From Stercorarius parasiticus (taxonomy: Eukaryota; Chordata; Aves; Charadriiformes; Stercorariidae), in contig VWZL01000906.1 of NCBI GenBank assembly GCA_013396915.1, positions 404,736 to 468,735 on the forward strand: a stretch of DNA of 64,000 nucleotides, read 5' to 3'. Shown one piece after another: positions 10,279-22,589 of the stretch. The position numbers were made by a program, and so were the translations under genes. Position 1 is the first letter of the stretch; each line of letters starts with the position of its first letter. Under the pieces are notes generated by a model, which was not told the DNA's origin, did not search any database, and saw only the letters and a program-made list of their open reading frames with translations.

Positions 10279-13200
10279 CAGTATTCAAGGTAGCATGAGT
10301 CCTAGACAAACTGTGTTCCCAAGAGCTGTTGGGTGGCCCAGCTGTTACTGGGAAAGGTTTCTGCTGTAGGCTGGACTTCAAAATAATTAGCTGGAGGAGA
10401 AATAGAGGCCTTTTCTTATTCATCTGTAGTATTTTGATGTAAGGATGCAAGTCAGTCAGGAGACCCCACCTGTCCCTCCTTTTGTCTAGCTGAGGGATGA
10501 AGAGAAAAAAAAATGAGGACAGAAAACTGAGAAAGCAAAATCAGTAGCTTTTCTGAAAAGTTTATCATTGATACATATTATGATTTTTCATATATGAGAA
10601 TGACAGGTTTCAGATCATAGCTTAACATTTTTAAAGAGGAAATTTTGACCTCACTGTTAAGTATAACCCTAAAATGACTAAAAATGTCTCAGTTAGTGTT
10701 CGCACATACACTTAACTGTTATTTTTCTGCTGAAACATCAAAATGTTAGAGCCATGGTAACAGCAAAAAGAATTTGCCAGACAGCTATATTAATACAAGG
10801 AGACAATACATTTGCATGGCTACGTTTACAGAGCCAGTGGCCTAATCCTGTTCCACTGAAGTCATTGAGAATTTCTGCAGGGGAAAAACGCATTTTGTAT
10901 TAGTTTCTAGGTTTTTCAGCTGTTAACTTACTTTTCCAGTACAGCTTTCAGAGCAATTCAATTTAAAGTATAATTATTAACCCAGGCTTTATCAATTGAA
11001 TTCTTGATTGCTTTATCATTTTGCCCAAAGGTCTGAATACGAAATTTGAGTTTGGCATGTCATTGCTGTAGTAGTTTCTTGATCAACCATTACCTTGATT
11101 GTGGTAAGCTTAAAAACAATCTTCCCCAAGAGGTATCACACCCATTACATACGTCAAGAAGTATTTTACTGTCCTCTCCAGAGGCAGGTTGCTGCAGCTG
11201 TTTACAGGTAGCCTGAAACACTAATGGTCAAAACAGTATCAAATCGAAAGGCATAGGATACCTGTATTAATCAACCTTTCTCTTTACTAAGCAGTGTGTA
11301 ACTGATACCTTCACAATAGTTCGTGGTAAGATCCCGACTGCTTCAGGAAAATAATCTTTTAAAAATATTCAGCTGTAGCCTCTTTTCTTTCATCTTCCTT
11401 GAAGGTTTTTTGCTGCCTTGAACTGTGCACAGAGGTTTTACTCACGTAATTAAAAAAATCTGCATGCAAATGAAGAGCAAACAACTGTTTAAGTACGTAA
11501 ACTCTTACATGCATCATACAAGAAAATAGATAAGTTTGAATGCATTGCTGCAGATCTTGAGAACGAACTACATTACATATTAATAATTGTAGATGTCTGT
11601 CAGGAACATTGGGAGGAATCTTATGCTTTGGAAAACAAGATGTCTGTTTATAGACAACATAGCAGAATAAAATCCTGATTCTCATATGACATACTCAGCT
11701 GGGTGCTCATATTGAACTTCATAGGTCTATTCACCTGCTGCTCATAGGTTAAACCTAAGTTTTACAGAATTAGGGCCTAAGCACTTTAATCAGAGATCAA
11801 GTTCACTACTTAAATGAAGTTTTGAGAGAAAATAAACTGCATATTCACTAAAACTGGAGAACTTTTTGAGTTCTTATTATGAAAAACTGTAAGTAGGACA
11901 ATAGTGGGGGAAAAAATTCTCCTTCAAGAATGAAATAGTTTGATTTTCTATCAGAAATGGCTTTTTTAGTACTTCCTTAACTTATGTTACAAAATAAACT
12001 ACAATTAAATCCAAAATACTTTTGGTTAAATCAAATGACCCAGTTAAACTCATATGACTTTACCACTGATTGATTTGCCAAACATCTCTTTAAGTTACCA
12101 AGAATGAATAAGTTAACCTTATATGTCAAAATTTTTCTGGAGCTGAAATTGAAAAGATTTATGTCTCCTACTCCGTACTTCAGACTGTCTCCTGCGAGTT
12201 TACTTAGTTCAGTGGGACTGAAATCCGCGCATCCCTAAATTCTGCCAAAGTGGCTTGTTTTTCCAAGCATTCAGCAGGCACTCCTGGAAAGCCTCATGTC
12301 TCTGGTTAGGAGACATGAGAGGAAGGGGATTCTCTCAACATCACGCAACTGCATTTGAGCCTGCATGGTCAAGTCAAAAAATGGTTTTCAACAAAGTAAC
12401 TGTAATCTCTGGAGGTTCATTTACAGTTATAGAGTTTCCTGGTTTGTCACTGTATGACAGAGATATAAGCAATAGATTTGGATACACCTCATTGCTTGTC
12501 TAACATTGTGCAACTTCTTTTGTCTTTTGAAATGCTTTGCGAAATTATAGATAGCTTTTCAAATAAATTAGCTGTACACTGCTTTGCAGTACACTGTTAT
12601 CCTGATGTTTTTGCCCTTTTTGCTCTTTTTTAGATGTTAGTAACAGTCATTGCATCTTTTCTAATACAAAAGACATTTTGCAAATTGACAGTGTGGGATG
12701 AGAGCAGACCTGCAAGTGTTAGCACTAGCACTTCTAACCCAGGCTACTCACTAATTTTAGAGGCTTTTTTAAAAAACTGTTACTATGGGCCAGCAAGGAA
12801 AAGAAAGTGAGGAGGGAAAATAAGACCAGGCTCCCCTTGATGGTGGTAAATAGTATGATGTTGTCTTTTAGATCTGTGACAGACGCTACTGCTTGAAGAT
12901 ATTTCGGTTTGATGGTACCACCTGAGAAGTAATCTGAAAAAGAATAACAGGAGTAAAGGTGTTAGATGAGTCTTTACTAGCTTTTGCCTGGTGAACTGGG
13001 GGGAGTTGCATGAGTCCATTCTCATTCCACTCAATGAGTTTTCTTTTTTTTTTCTGTCATCTACTTATGTCAATAAGCCCGTAAGAGTATGTCTCCATCA
13101 AAATGGTCAAGTATGGGTACAGGGTGTGCAAATGTACCAGAGCTGACTTTAATCACTCACTTTGTGCTGTAATAGCTGTAGAACGTGCAAAGTGGTTGAC

Positions 13201-13613
13201 TAGATCCTCATCTCGTTTGCTTTTTTTTTTTTCCTTTTCTTAAAAAACTGGTAAGAGTCTGGAGCATGAAATTTTACAAGGCTGATACACTATGAAGATA
13301 AGTAGTCCGCTAGTTGAATAAAGCATAATTCATGTTTTCTTCTTGTTATGTGTTTTGCAAGTGGGCTTTTTTTGAGAGCAAGTTGATTATTACACACCTG
13401 GGATAGCAGGTGCCATAAAACATTTGTATCTAATATGCCTTAATGAAATGTTAAAACTCTGAATGCTGATCTAAGAATTACAGAAGTGTAGAAGTAACAG
13501 TGTTTTATTTAATGACAAAAATAAAACAGTATTTGTGACAGCTAGTCCTCGTAGTTAACAGCTCATCCAAGAGCTTATTTTGATGTAGAGACCATATTGT
13601 ATATAATGTACAC
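10279..13613. other. Unique AT-rich noncoding DNA
   Basis: No exon or named repeat is recognised. Near 10840-10885 there is a phrase resembling half of the old palindromic family (CCTAATCCTGTTCCACTGAAGT), probably another degenerate copy. The minus-strand frame at 11359-11685 (108 codons) has no domain signal. Confidence 0.55.
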
Positions 13614-13682
13614 GATCGTAGAAAAATTGGATTGGAAAGGATATGTGGAGGTCCAGTCCAATCCTCTTCTCAAAGGGGCTCA
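13614..13682 (-). mobile_element. CR1 LINE tail fragment (degenerate)
   Basis: A short stretch reads, on the plus strand, as the reverse complement of a CR1 3' end: a decayed octamer remnant (GATCGTAGAAAA), then ATTGGATTGGAAAGG, then GGAGGTCCAGTCCAATCC. It has lost most of the octamer tail and all coding sequence, so it is older than the large copies downstream. Confidence 0.7.
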
Positions 13683-14226
13683 AATCAAGATAGAGCCATA
13701 ATAAAGTCCAAAGTCCAGTCTACACAGTAGCATGCAAGTATTGTGGAAGCAGGTGAGAAGCTGTGAGAAAAAAAACAAAGTGTATTTAAATTGGGTTCTC
13801 TCACTCTGCTTAAATGTGATGATAGAGTATGCTGCTATAGCTATACTGACTTCACCTGATATTGCCGTGTACAGGTAATTTTATTTATGGCATCTCCACA
13901 TGTCATTGGGAATAGAAATATCCCTAGAGCCAAAAGCCGACTCTTCTGTTGGATTAGGTGGTGAAAGGGAATCCACAACATCTGCTCAGGTCAGAAGGGT
14001 GGAAGGAGAATGCAAGCTGCAGGCCAGTGTCACTGAAAAATATCTTTTAAAAAACCTTCTACCCACTTTCTCTGTCTGAAAAATCATTTGGGAAAGGAAA
14101 TTCTATTTTTAATCATAGAAACACATTTCTGTTGCAAGTTAGAAAAGATACAGTAGGAATCAGTTCAGTATCTATGGGGAGATACTATGGTTGGCCAAAT
14201 AAGTTCTTCCCATTTTAAGTTCTTTT

Positions 14227-14277
14227 ATAGAATCACAGAAATTAAAGTAAAAAGTGTGAAAAAAGACGTAATGTCCA
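14227..14277 (-). mobile_element. Possible CR1 tail remnant
   Basis: The sequence starts ATAGAATCACAGAAATTAAAGT and later has AATGTCCAG, which could be the decayed minus-strand CR1 tail pattern (tail, then GGTTGGAAAAGACC, then AGTCCA). The match is weak and short, so this may be coincidence. Confidence 0.3.
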
Positions 14278-17200
14278 GAGGAGTAAGACAAAACAGGGAG
14301 CTGTGCGCTTCAGTAAACACAACTTAGAAACAAAACTGGGGTAGGACAGTTCTGATTGTTTGGTTGTTTAAGAGAGTAGTGTTGTTTAATATGAGTAGTG
14401 ACACTGTGGAATAATGGAAGCATGTAATTTTTGTGTTTCCATAATAAAACATCATGCTGCTCTGTCTTCTGCTTACCTTTATGCTAGTCAGTGTTGACTC
14501 TAAGCATTCTTGGGTTCATGGATCAGAGATGACACTGACCTGCCTGATACAAAAATAAAATGGAAAAAAAAAGATTCTATTTCCTTTGCTGTGCATAGAG
14601 CACAGATGGATTCAGTTCACTTTAGAGAGATGAAAATCCCCACCTTGGACACAGCTAGGACACTAAGGATTAAACTCTTCTCTTTGTAGCAAAAGTGTAA
14701 ATTCAGTGTGTCCAGGGATTTTACTGGCTTCTTTTTAAAGTATCAAGGTATTGCTGCAAGAAGAAGTTGAATAACTTGGAAAGGACTGCAGGCCTGTCAT
14801 AATGTCAGGTATGAACACGGAGTAGAGCTACACATTTAATTACAAATAAAAAACCATAATTTATAGTTTAAATTCAAAATCAAAATTTACGATGTCCTTC
14901 TAAAGAGACGGAGGTTCTTTCACAAAAAGTTCTACTTTTTATAGCAAGCCTTCAGGCACATTTCTACCTTCAAAATACTCTTAGGTTTGACATGAGTTAG
15001 CAGTTTATAGAATCTTCACTCACCTTTAAGGTTTGGATATTTTTTCACATGATATCACACATGCAGTGACATCTGTTTTGCACTCATAGTCAAAATGAGA
15101 TTGTTCTCAGCAATGTCAAGAAGAGTTAAAGACAGAGTCATAGGGGATAGTGAGATGTGAAATCACTTGAAGCTGTGTTTTAAGGCTCTATGACTGACAA
15201 AGCAGGTGTGGTTTTCCTACAGGGACCATCTTTTTCTTGTGTGTTTTTACAGCACTTAGCACTAGGTGTTCAGTTTCATGACTTGGGCTTCTAGCAAGAA
15301 TAGCATATGCATGTTAGACATCCTGTAGAGACAAGACTGCTATTTTACTGTGAGTCAAGGTCAGCTGTGGGTGAAGAACATGGTACCGACTTATCTGGCT
15401 AACTTGTGGGAAATACAGCTTGTCTCACTGTGGATTTCAGTGCAACAATTATGGGGCGGTGTTTTGAAAAAACACCATAATTTTTCTTTGTGTTCTCCAT
15501 ATCAGTAACTACCAAGCCAAAACCGGCAGAGATTGGTTTGTGCATAGTTAAAGATACTGTCTAGTCGTCTTTTATATGGGTGCCATACCACTGAACTCTC
15601 CGTCATCAGTCCTGTTTTACATCAGTATGTCCAAGAGAAGAATCAGACCCACTGTTCGTAATAGTTGTAGGTGAGGCACAATTCCCGTTTGCCTCAAATG
15701 CAGGTATGTAGGTGGTCCTGTGCAGGGGATTGATTAAGATAAGCTATTCCAAACCAGGACATCTTTTTGATGTACAGTGTACTGCGTACTGAAGACTCAG
15801 TGTACTTTCATAATTCCAGACAATTTCAGTGGTAATCATCTTTGATTTTTGTAATGTATGGGTGTGGATCTCTGTGGCAAGCTGAAAATTCAGCAGAAGT
15901 GTTAGTTAATTATGAAATTCCTGAATATATGATTTTGCTAAAAATATTCTTGAAATGAAAGTGTAGGAATACATCGGTCTCTGGAGTTATAAGCTGCAGT
16001 TGTCATTCATTCTTGGAATGAGTGACACTGTTTGTTTCTTGTACCCTAGGAAAAAACTATGTGGTTACTCAGTTTTATAGATAAGGGGTAGGAAAAAAAA
16101 AATTCTATCTTAAAAAGCAGAAAAAATACTTCTAGTAATGAGGTAATACAATCTGATATATTTGATCTTGCTTTGGGACAAAGGGGTGGGCTTGGTGACC
16201 TTTTGAGGTCCTGTTTCCTGTGACTGCATAGCTGAAAAAAAGCACCCAGAGAAATATAAAAAGAAAAAGCAATGCAAGAAAGTGAAACTGAAAGATTTGG
16301 CTATAGTATGAGGCTGATCCTGCCTTTCAATAAACACGGAGCAGGTGGAGACTAGCTAGCTGCTGCAGATATTGGTAATGATCTAGTCACAGCAGTGTGG
16401 AACTTTGTGCCGACTGATTTATCTAGGGGCAAAGTGAAAAAAGTCTAAGCTCTGATTTATTTCACTGTTGGCTTCGGTCAGTTTCTTAGGAAAGCAAACG
16501 CTTTTGAGAACTAAGGAAGTTTTGTAGGGGAAAATAATGCTGCGAGACTACAAGTCAAAATTTAATGAAAAGATATGCCAATTTGTACACATCTGGCAGA
16601 ATTAGTTGCACCAGGGTAGCTGTGATAGTCTGGGACTAGCATAATGGACAATTTTAGAGAGAAAGATAACCATCTTTCATTATTTATTTACTCTAGCAAA
16701 TATATTTGGAAAATCGACAAATCTTTGAAAACTGAAGCTGCTCTTTGATCCAGAATTGGAAGGTTCTCTTCTCTCTCACAAGTTAAAAGAAGCAGCTGTT
16801 GTTGAAAGCAGGAGAACTGTAAGCATGGTGCAATGGTCCCCCTGAGTCAACCTCCACATAAATACTAGAGCTACTTACAGTCATTGGGATCTATTGGCTG
16901 TTTAATGTCTGTATTTTGATAGTGCCTAGGGTATCAACCAATTTAGGACTTAAGGGGAGGTTCCTCAAATATGGTAAGTAAAAGTCCTCTTTCCTAGTTT
17001 GCACTCAAGGGATGTGGGCTGGAACTGTGAGTTTGTGGAGATTGATCTTTAAGCAGGCTGGTTCTTTCAATTGTGGCAAAGGATGACAATTTCCTTACAT
17101 ACAATATTTGCGATGGGAATTCAGAGATCCAGAAGCGAAGCATATCTCAGCACCTATACATGTTTGCAGTAGTGGCATAGCTCATTGCCTGCTACCCTCT

Positions 17201-18009
17201 TTTGATTACTGGTTGGGCCTCCACTGTGCATGTCCAAAGAGAATGGCAAACTCTACACATGATAGTCAGCATTTAAAGATCGATCCTTTAGACAAATAGA
17301 GAAGGCAAATAGTTTGAGCTGGTGAGGAGAGACACAACACAAGATGGTAGTTAATCCTGTTGAATATGTGAAAGAAAGAAGAATTTCTGCAACAGGCAGG
17401 AAGAGCTTCAGTCCAAGTGAAGCAATTGTTGTATGAGATAGCAGATCCTGTGGCCAAGCTCTGATAGCAGGTAAATGTGCATGTTTACATTGGTGATTTA
17501 GCATAGTAGTCTATTAGTGACAAGAACTTCCTTGCATAGGGTTGCTGTGCTCACTATAAGCAATTCTGTGTCAAAATTGTGCCAAAACTGAGTTGCCTCT
17601 GATGCTCAAACCGCTGTCATACTGCATATGTAAATACTGCATAACTCTTTTCCCCAGTTGTGCATTTTTTTGCATTTTAATTGGTTTCAGGAGGCTGATT
17701 GTCATTGTAAGACTGCAGCTGTTGCTGGGTAACAATGCAGGAAAAGGAAATCCTTGCATTTTTATCCTGATCAGAGTACACGTATTTGCATATTCATATT
17801 TAAATATTTCAGATAATTGCATTAGAAATAGAGAAATCCATGTATCTTATCAGTCATCTCCAATGACTGATTCCTTTACTGAGACGTCCAAAGCTATACC
17901 ACCCAGAAAGCTCATCTATGCTTCTGGTGTTCTTCAACTGCTTCTGCTGCAGCAATGTGGCAGGCACGACCTGTGCAGGTAAACTCTATGTGAAACTCTG
18001 GAAGTCACA

Positions 18010-18051
18010 GGCAGTTTTACTATTGACTTTAATTCTACCAGGATTTTACCA
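18010..18051. repeat. Half-copy of an ancient palindromic repeat
   Basis: The stretch contains TATTGACTTTAATTC and then ACCAGGATTTTACC, which resembles one arm of an old sauropsid palindrome (CATTGACTTCAATGG, CCAGGATTTCACC). The other arm is not visible upstream. Recognition is from memory of the pattern. Confidence 0.4.
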
Positions 18052-18599
18052 CTAGAGTCCAGTGTCTTTTAAAGATTTTACTGACCAATTTATGATGATT
18101 ATTCTGAAAAGAAAATGCCCACCAGTTCATGTTAGGATCACCAAGCAAGTTCTTCAGTTTCTGCAGCATTGGTGTCAGATCCAAAGAATTTTGAAGGCAG
18201 TGGAAGGACTCCCATTGCCATCTGTAAATTTTGGTAAATTAAACATAGACTCCCCAATGAATTCTTAGGAGTTAGAATGCAATTTATTCAATGGACCAAC
18301 ATGCTTACAGCACTAAATTAATTTTGTAACACTATAATTAATGCTTTGAGATCTTTTATAAAATTTGGCAATATGAATCACAGAGGCGTCAATAACACAT
18401 ACAGTACAGAAAAATTTGTTCAATGTACTAAACAAGCTTGTAGACTTTGTTAGACATTTCTTCTTGCATATGCTCTTTTCCTTTTATGTACATATACACC
18501 CAGATCCTCCCTTCCCCATCCTTCCTTCCTCTGATGGCATTGCATTTTTCCATTTTACAGAGTGCCTTAAAGATGACTGTAACCCCATTTTTGGTTCTT

Positions 18600-18640
18600 C
18601 GGGCCTGATCCAGTGGCCACTGAGACCTATAGATCAGATG
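18600..18640. repeat. Fragment of an ancient palindromic repeat
   Basis: GGGCCTGATCCAGTGGCCACTGAGACC followed by ATAGATCAG resembles the terminal arm of the same class of old palindromes (GGGCCTGATCC, CACTGAAGTC). Only a fragment remains. Confidence 0.35.
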
Positions 18641-19330
18641 TGTTGGAAATATGTTACTATTTTCCATGTATCTATTTTCCTTCCTCAGAACTACCATTTG
18701 CAAATATAATTTGTGTTTCTGTTATGCAATAATGCTTGTTTGAAAACTGAAAATAACTGAATAAAAGACCACATGAAGCTATAAAAAATAGGTCCTCTTT
18801 CTGCCCTGTATAATGCAATAGCTGTTACTGAGCTGACGTAAGATTAACTGAGGGCAAAATCTGGCCCTTGGAGCTTGGGTGATTGCTTTCCCATTAGCAC
18901 TTTCTGCAGTGTGGGAGACAGACCGATCAGAAGAATCAGGGCTTCATCTTCTGAGCAGCACATTGTCCTTGAACCTCCTGGGGCTGGAGAAGATTCCGGG
19001 ACAGCAGTCAGGTCATATCGCAGCTGGGAGTGGATGATCACTCTGCCTCAGCCTGTGCAAGGAGAGTTTTGGCATCTGCTTCTGATGAAGCCCTTCACCT
19101 TCTCTCCTGCTATGAGCAGAGGTGTCGCTGTGGCAGATGCCTGAGGTCAAGAGGCACTGAAATTGTGTGAGAAAGGGCTCCAGAAGAGAAACCAGCTTTT
19201 AACAGTGAATGATTTGTTTGGCTTCCATTAAAAAAAAACAAACCAAAAAACCCAGACCAGGAAGCCCAGTGCTTTGCTTTAGCACAACAATAAGGATAAC
19301 AACTGTAATTGGAACAAAAGTCTGCACTTT

Positions 19331-19355
19331 TGCAATTAATTAATCATTAATTGCA
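19331..19355. repeat. Perfect inverted repeat rich in TAAT
   Basis: TGCAATTAAT at 19331-19340 and ATTAATTGCA at 19346-19355 are exact reverse complements separated by TAATC. The site carries several overlapping homeodomain-core TAAT/ATTA motifs. It could be a regulatory binding site or simply AT-rich chance structure. Confidence 0.6.
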
Positions 19356-22159
19356 GTGAACATTTTATAGGTCACAAATTCCTTAAAGTTAAATCCTTCC
19401 ATTATGTGAAACAGATATATCCAAGTCATATATCCTGTCAGTTTGCTGTATTGATACTCACTGTTAGTCAGTATTTTGAGAGGAAATGCACATTAGTAGA
19501 TGTCTCTTGGAAATGATTAGTGTTCGCTAGAACTAAGTATAGTGCAGGTGGGAGTGTGCAATCTCTCAAGCAGTACTGCTCATGCACTGTAGTGCTGGCA
19601 AGGCAGTTCCCCTACTACGCCACTGTTGAATAGCAGCTATAATTTTGCTGCAAACTGAGAAATGCTTCTGTGACAGAGATAAAGCCAAGGACTGTAAGTA
19701 AGGTCTCTACATTCATTTATGCCTTTTATCCTAAACTGGACAGGGACCAAATGCTTAGAGGTGAAACACCAATCCATTAAAACGCTGCACCACATAGATT
19801 TCAGAGCCAGCAAGAACATGCTTTTGCACCTCAATATAAAGTTTTCTGCCCTCAGACATGCCGAACTAAAGCTTTATTTAAAAAAAAAAAGTGGCAAAGA
19901 AGAAGGTAACAGTCAGCTCTGGTAGCAAAGGGCAGCTCCAAATGCAAAGTAATTTTATAGCTGAAAGCAGTGCTACTAGTAGGACTACTTTGGTAAGTCC
20001 AAATTCTAAATCTTTGCACAGACCTATATTCTCACAGAAATCTTCCCATAAGTCAGGTGGGATGGTAAGAACATAGTCCAGAGCAGACTTCTTGAATGTA
20101 GCTTTTTAGCATGTCTCTGAGGATTCTTCTTGTGTGTTTTCACCAAGGGCCTAGCAAAGGTTATTAGACTTGGCAGGAGGCCACAAGAGGCTCAATGAAT
20201 ATTTTATTCAGTATAATCCTGCATTGGGTAGAATTTGGCAGTCTTGTAGTGAGAGGCTGCTGGCCTCAGTTGTCTTGCAGTCTCTTCTTGTCTCATTGGT
20301 TCCCTTCTTTCACTGAGTGTAAAAGCTGTGGTTTTATACTGTCTGAGGGTGACAGAATTCCCTTAATTATCTCCAAGACTGTCATTCAGCCAAAGGGATT
20401 AATTCTTCATTCTTGTGGGATGGTAGAATCTACACCTTGTTCCCTGTGGTCCTCCAGTGATCCCCATCTGACACAGTAAGTCTGAAAACAAATTTCCCCG
20501 TTTTCAAGGGGAGGAGGAAGGGTTATGTCTGGTTATTCAAAGGATACGCCATCTCTGAACTTTGTTTCCAGGAATGCTCAATTCAAAGTGCAGATCTTCA
20601 CCTGCATTCTTTACACCTGAAACAGAAGCTACCCACAAGTCTTCAACCATTTGCTATAGTTCAGAGATTTTAAGGCAAGAAGGGGACTGTGAGGTCTTAG
20701 GTCTGGTCTCCTGTGTAGTACATAACATAGATCCTCACTTAATATTTTATGCTTTGAGCCCAACAAGTTCCAGGTGAGTACTTTTCAGTGGATTTCCTGA
20801 GTTCTCATGTTCTACTGAAGATGCAAGATATTATGAAATGGGTATCTAATGGATATCTACTGGATAAATGGTTGCGTTTAATTTAATAACTCAGAATTTA
20901 TGTTGTGCTTCGTCTTTTACATGACCTGTTTATACTTCTTGGAGCAGAATGCCTGTATGAGTCTATATTTGCAATGAATTTGTCACTTTGAGCGCTCTAG
21001 TGAGTTTTGCTAGTTTCTGAGGCCTCTTATCAACTAGGCAGTGATCTTCTGTAGTGTGATCTGGGGCAGTTTACCTTTCACAGCTACCCATCTGAATGCA
21101 TCAAACTGTTTGTCTTCTTTGGAAGAAGTGAAGATGAATTAGTAGGAGATGCCAACTACTGTACTACTCAAATATCAAGGTCTTTCAAGGTCTTTTTTTT
21201 TCTTTTTAAGTGATAAACATCAATATGAATGCTGATGCAGTGCTGATGTGTGTGAGTAGGTGAGTGATGTAACCATTTAGCTCGCAATGCATCGGATGAG
21301 CAGGAGCACATGCAGAACTCCAGGCAGTAGCAATTAGGATACTACAGGGCACTTATTTTTCCTCTTCCTTTCTTCTCCATTGAGTAAATCCGAACCTGGG
21401 TCTGATCTTTATCATTTTAACAGAAAGATAACTTTGTACTGGAAACAGATGCTGCTTCTTCTCTTGCATATTCTTCAGCATTTTCAAAGAAAGCGAAGTC
21501 TCCAAACAGTTCAGTTGCCAATGAAAGAGCCATCAAAGGAAATTTTCAGGAATTTTTTTATAGACTGCATTATTCCTATGCATGTTCTTCATTCCTCTGG
21601 CAAGTATGAGGTTAATCCAGGTAGTTTAGCTGCTTCACTGAGGACTCAGCCTGTTCAGTAAGGAATGAATTATCTTAATTTACATTTGTCATAAAATAAA
21701 ACTTCACATTCATGCAATTACAGCAGAACAAGCTAACTTCTTCTAGAGCAACTTGCTCATGCATGTGATTGTGTAGGTTTTAAACCCACAATCTGTCAAG
21801 AGCTTGTAATGGTTAATGATCAAAGACTTTCTCAAGCATCCTCTATGATCTATGACATGTATCTAAGACCTACACTGAAGATAGAGGATTGTAGATATAG
21901 TACTTATAAAATTATCTCTTAATATCTGTCTATAGACTAAAGAAAAAAAATACTGGGTTTTCATGGAATTTAATTTGGAGGACAATTGGCAATTGGCAAA
22001 ATTCTTAAGAGTATTTTTAAAATATTAGCAGATACTTTATATTAGATATCCTGTGGCCAAAATAGTGCACTTCACTCTTGGATCTCATTTAAGATACACT
22101 GATCTGAAATTAGTAACTTCCTAAGTATTTCTGGTCAAGGCCTGGTTACTATTGAAAGG

Positions 22160-22588
22160 AAGAGGAGGCAAGGGATGGGACATGTCTCCTATGAGGACAG
22201 GTAGAGAGAGTTGGAGTTGTTCAGCCTGGACAAGCGAAGGCTCCGGGGAGACCTTATTGTGGCCTTTCAGTACTTAAGGGGGGCCTACAGGAAAGATGGG
22301 GACAAACTTTTTAGCAGGGCCTGTTGGGACAGGACAAGGGATAACAGTTTTACACTAGAAGAGGATGGATTCAGACTAGGTATAAGACAGAGATGTTTTA
22401 CAATGAGTGTGGTGAAACACTGGCACAGGTTGCCCAGAGAGGTGGTAGATGCCCCATCCCTGGAAACATTCAAGGCCGGGTTGGTCGGGGCTCCGAGTAA
22501 CCTGATCTAGTTGAAGCTTATTGCAGGGGGCTTGGACTAGATAACCTTTAAAGGTCCCTTTCAACTCAAACTATTCTATGATTCTACA
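22160..22588 (+). mobile_element. CR1 LINE copy A (5'-truncated, 3' end complete)
   Basis: A 5'-truncated CR1 element holding the last part of its second open frame, the 3' UTR (GGCTTGGACTAGATAACC, then AAAGGTCCCTTTCAACTC) and a short octamer tail, ATTCTATGATTCTA, near 22573-22586. Its 5' boundary is blurred: the first 20 bases look like a deleted version of the family sequence. Immediately downstream, at about 22590, a second CR1 copy begins in the same orientation. Confidence 0.93.
22211..22510 (+). pseudogene. CR1 ORF2 C-terminal fragment (copy A)
   Basis: About 99 residues of the CR1 ORF2 C-terminal region stay open to the family's natural end. Diagnostic pieces are [23 protein letters not shown], and HWHRLPREVVDAPS close to the terminus. 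The reverse-transcriptase and endonuclease domains are absent, removed by 5' truncation. The listed start is only the first Met in this frame; the homology begins slightly upstream. It is a retrotransposon relic and is not expected to be translated. Confidence 0.88.
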
Positions 22589-22589
22589 A

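Larger units (their letters stand above)
13683..22159. other. Unique AT-rich noncoding DNA
   Basis: About 8.5 kb without a recognisable gene. Features of note are a possible CR1 tail remnant near 14227-14277, half-copies of ancient palindromic repeats near 18010-18051 and 18600-18640, and a TAAT-rich inverted repeat at 19331-19355. The longest open frames (129 codons at 17593-17982, 97 codons at 18416-18709) show no domain and are probably chance. Confidence 0.55.
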
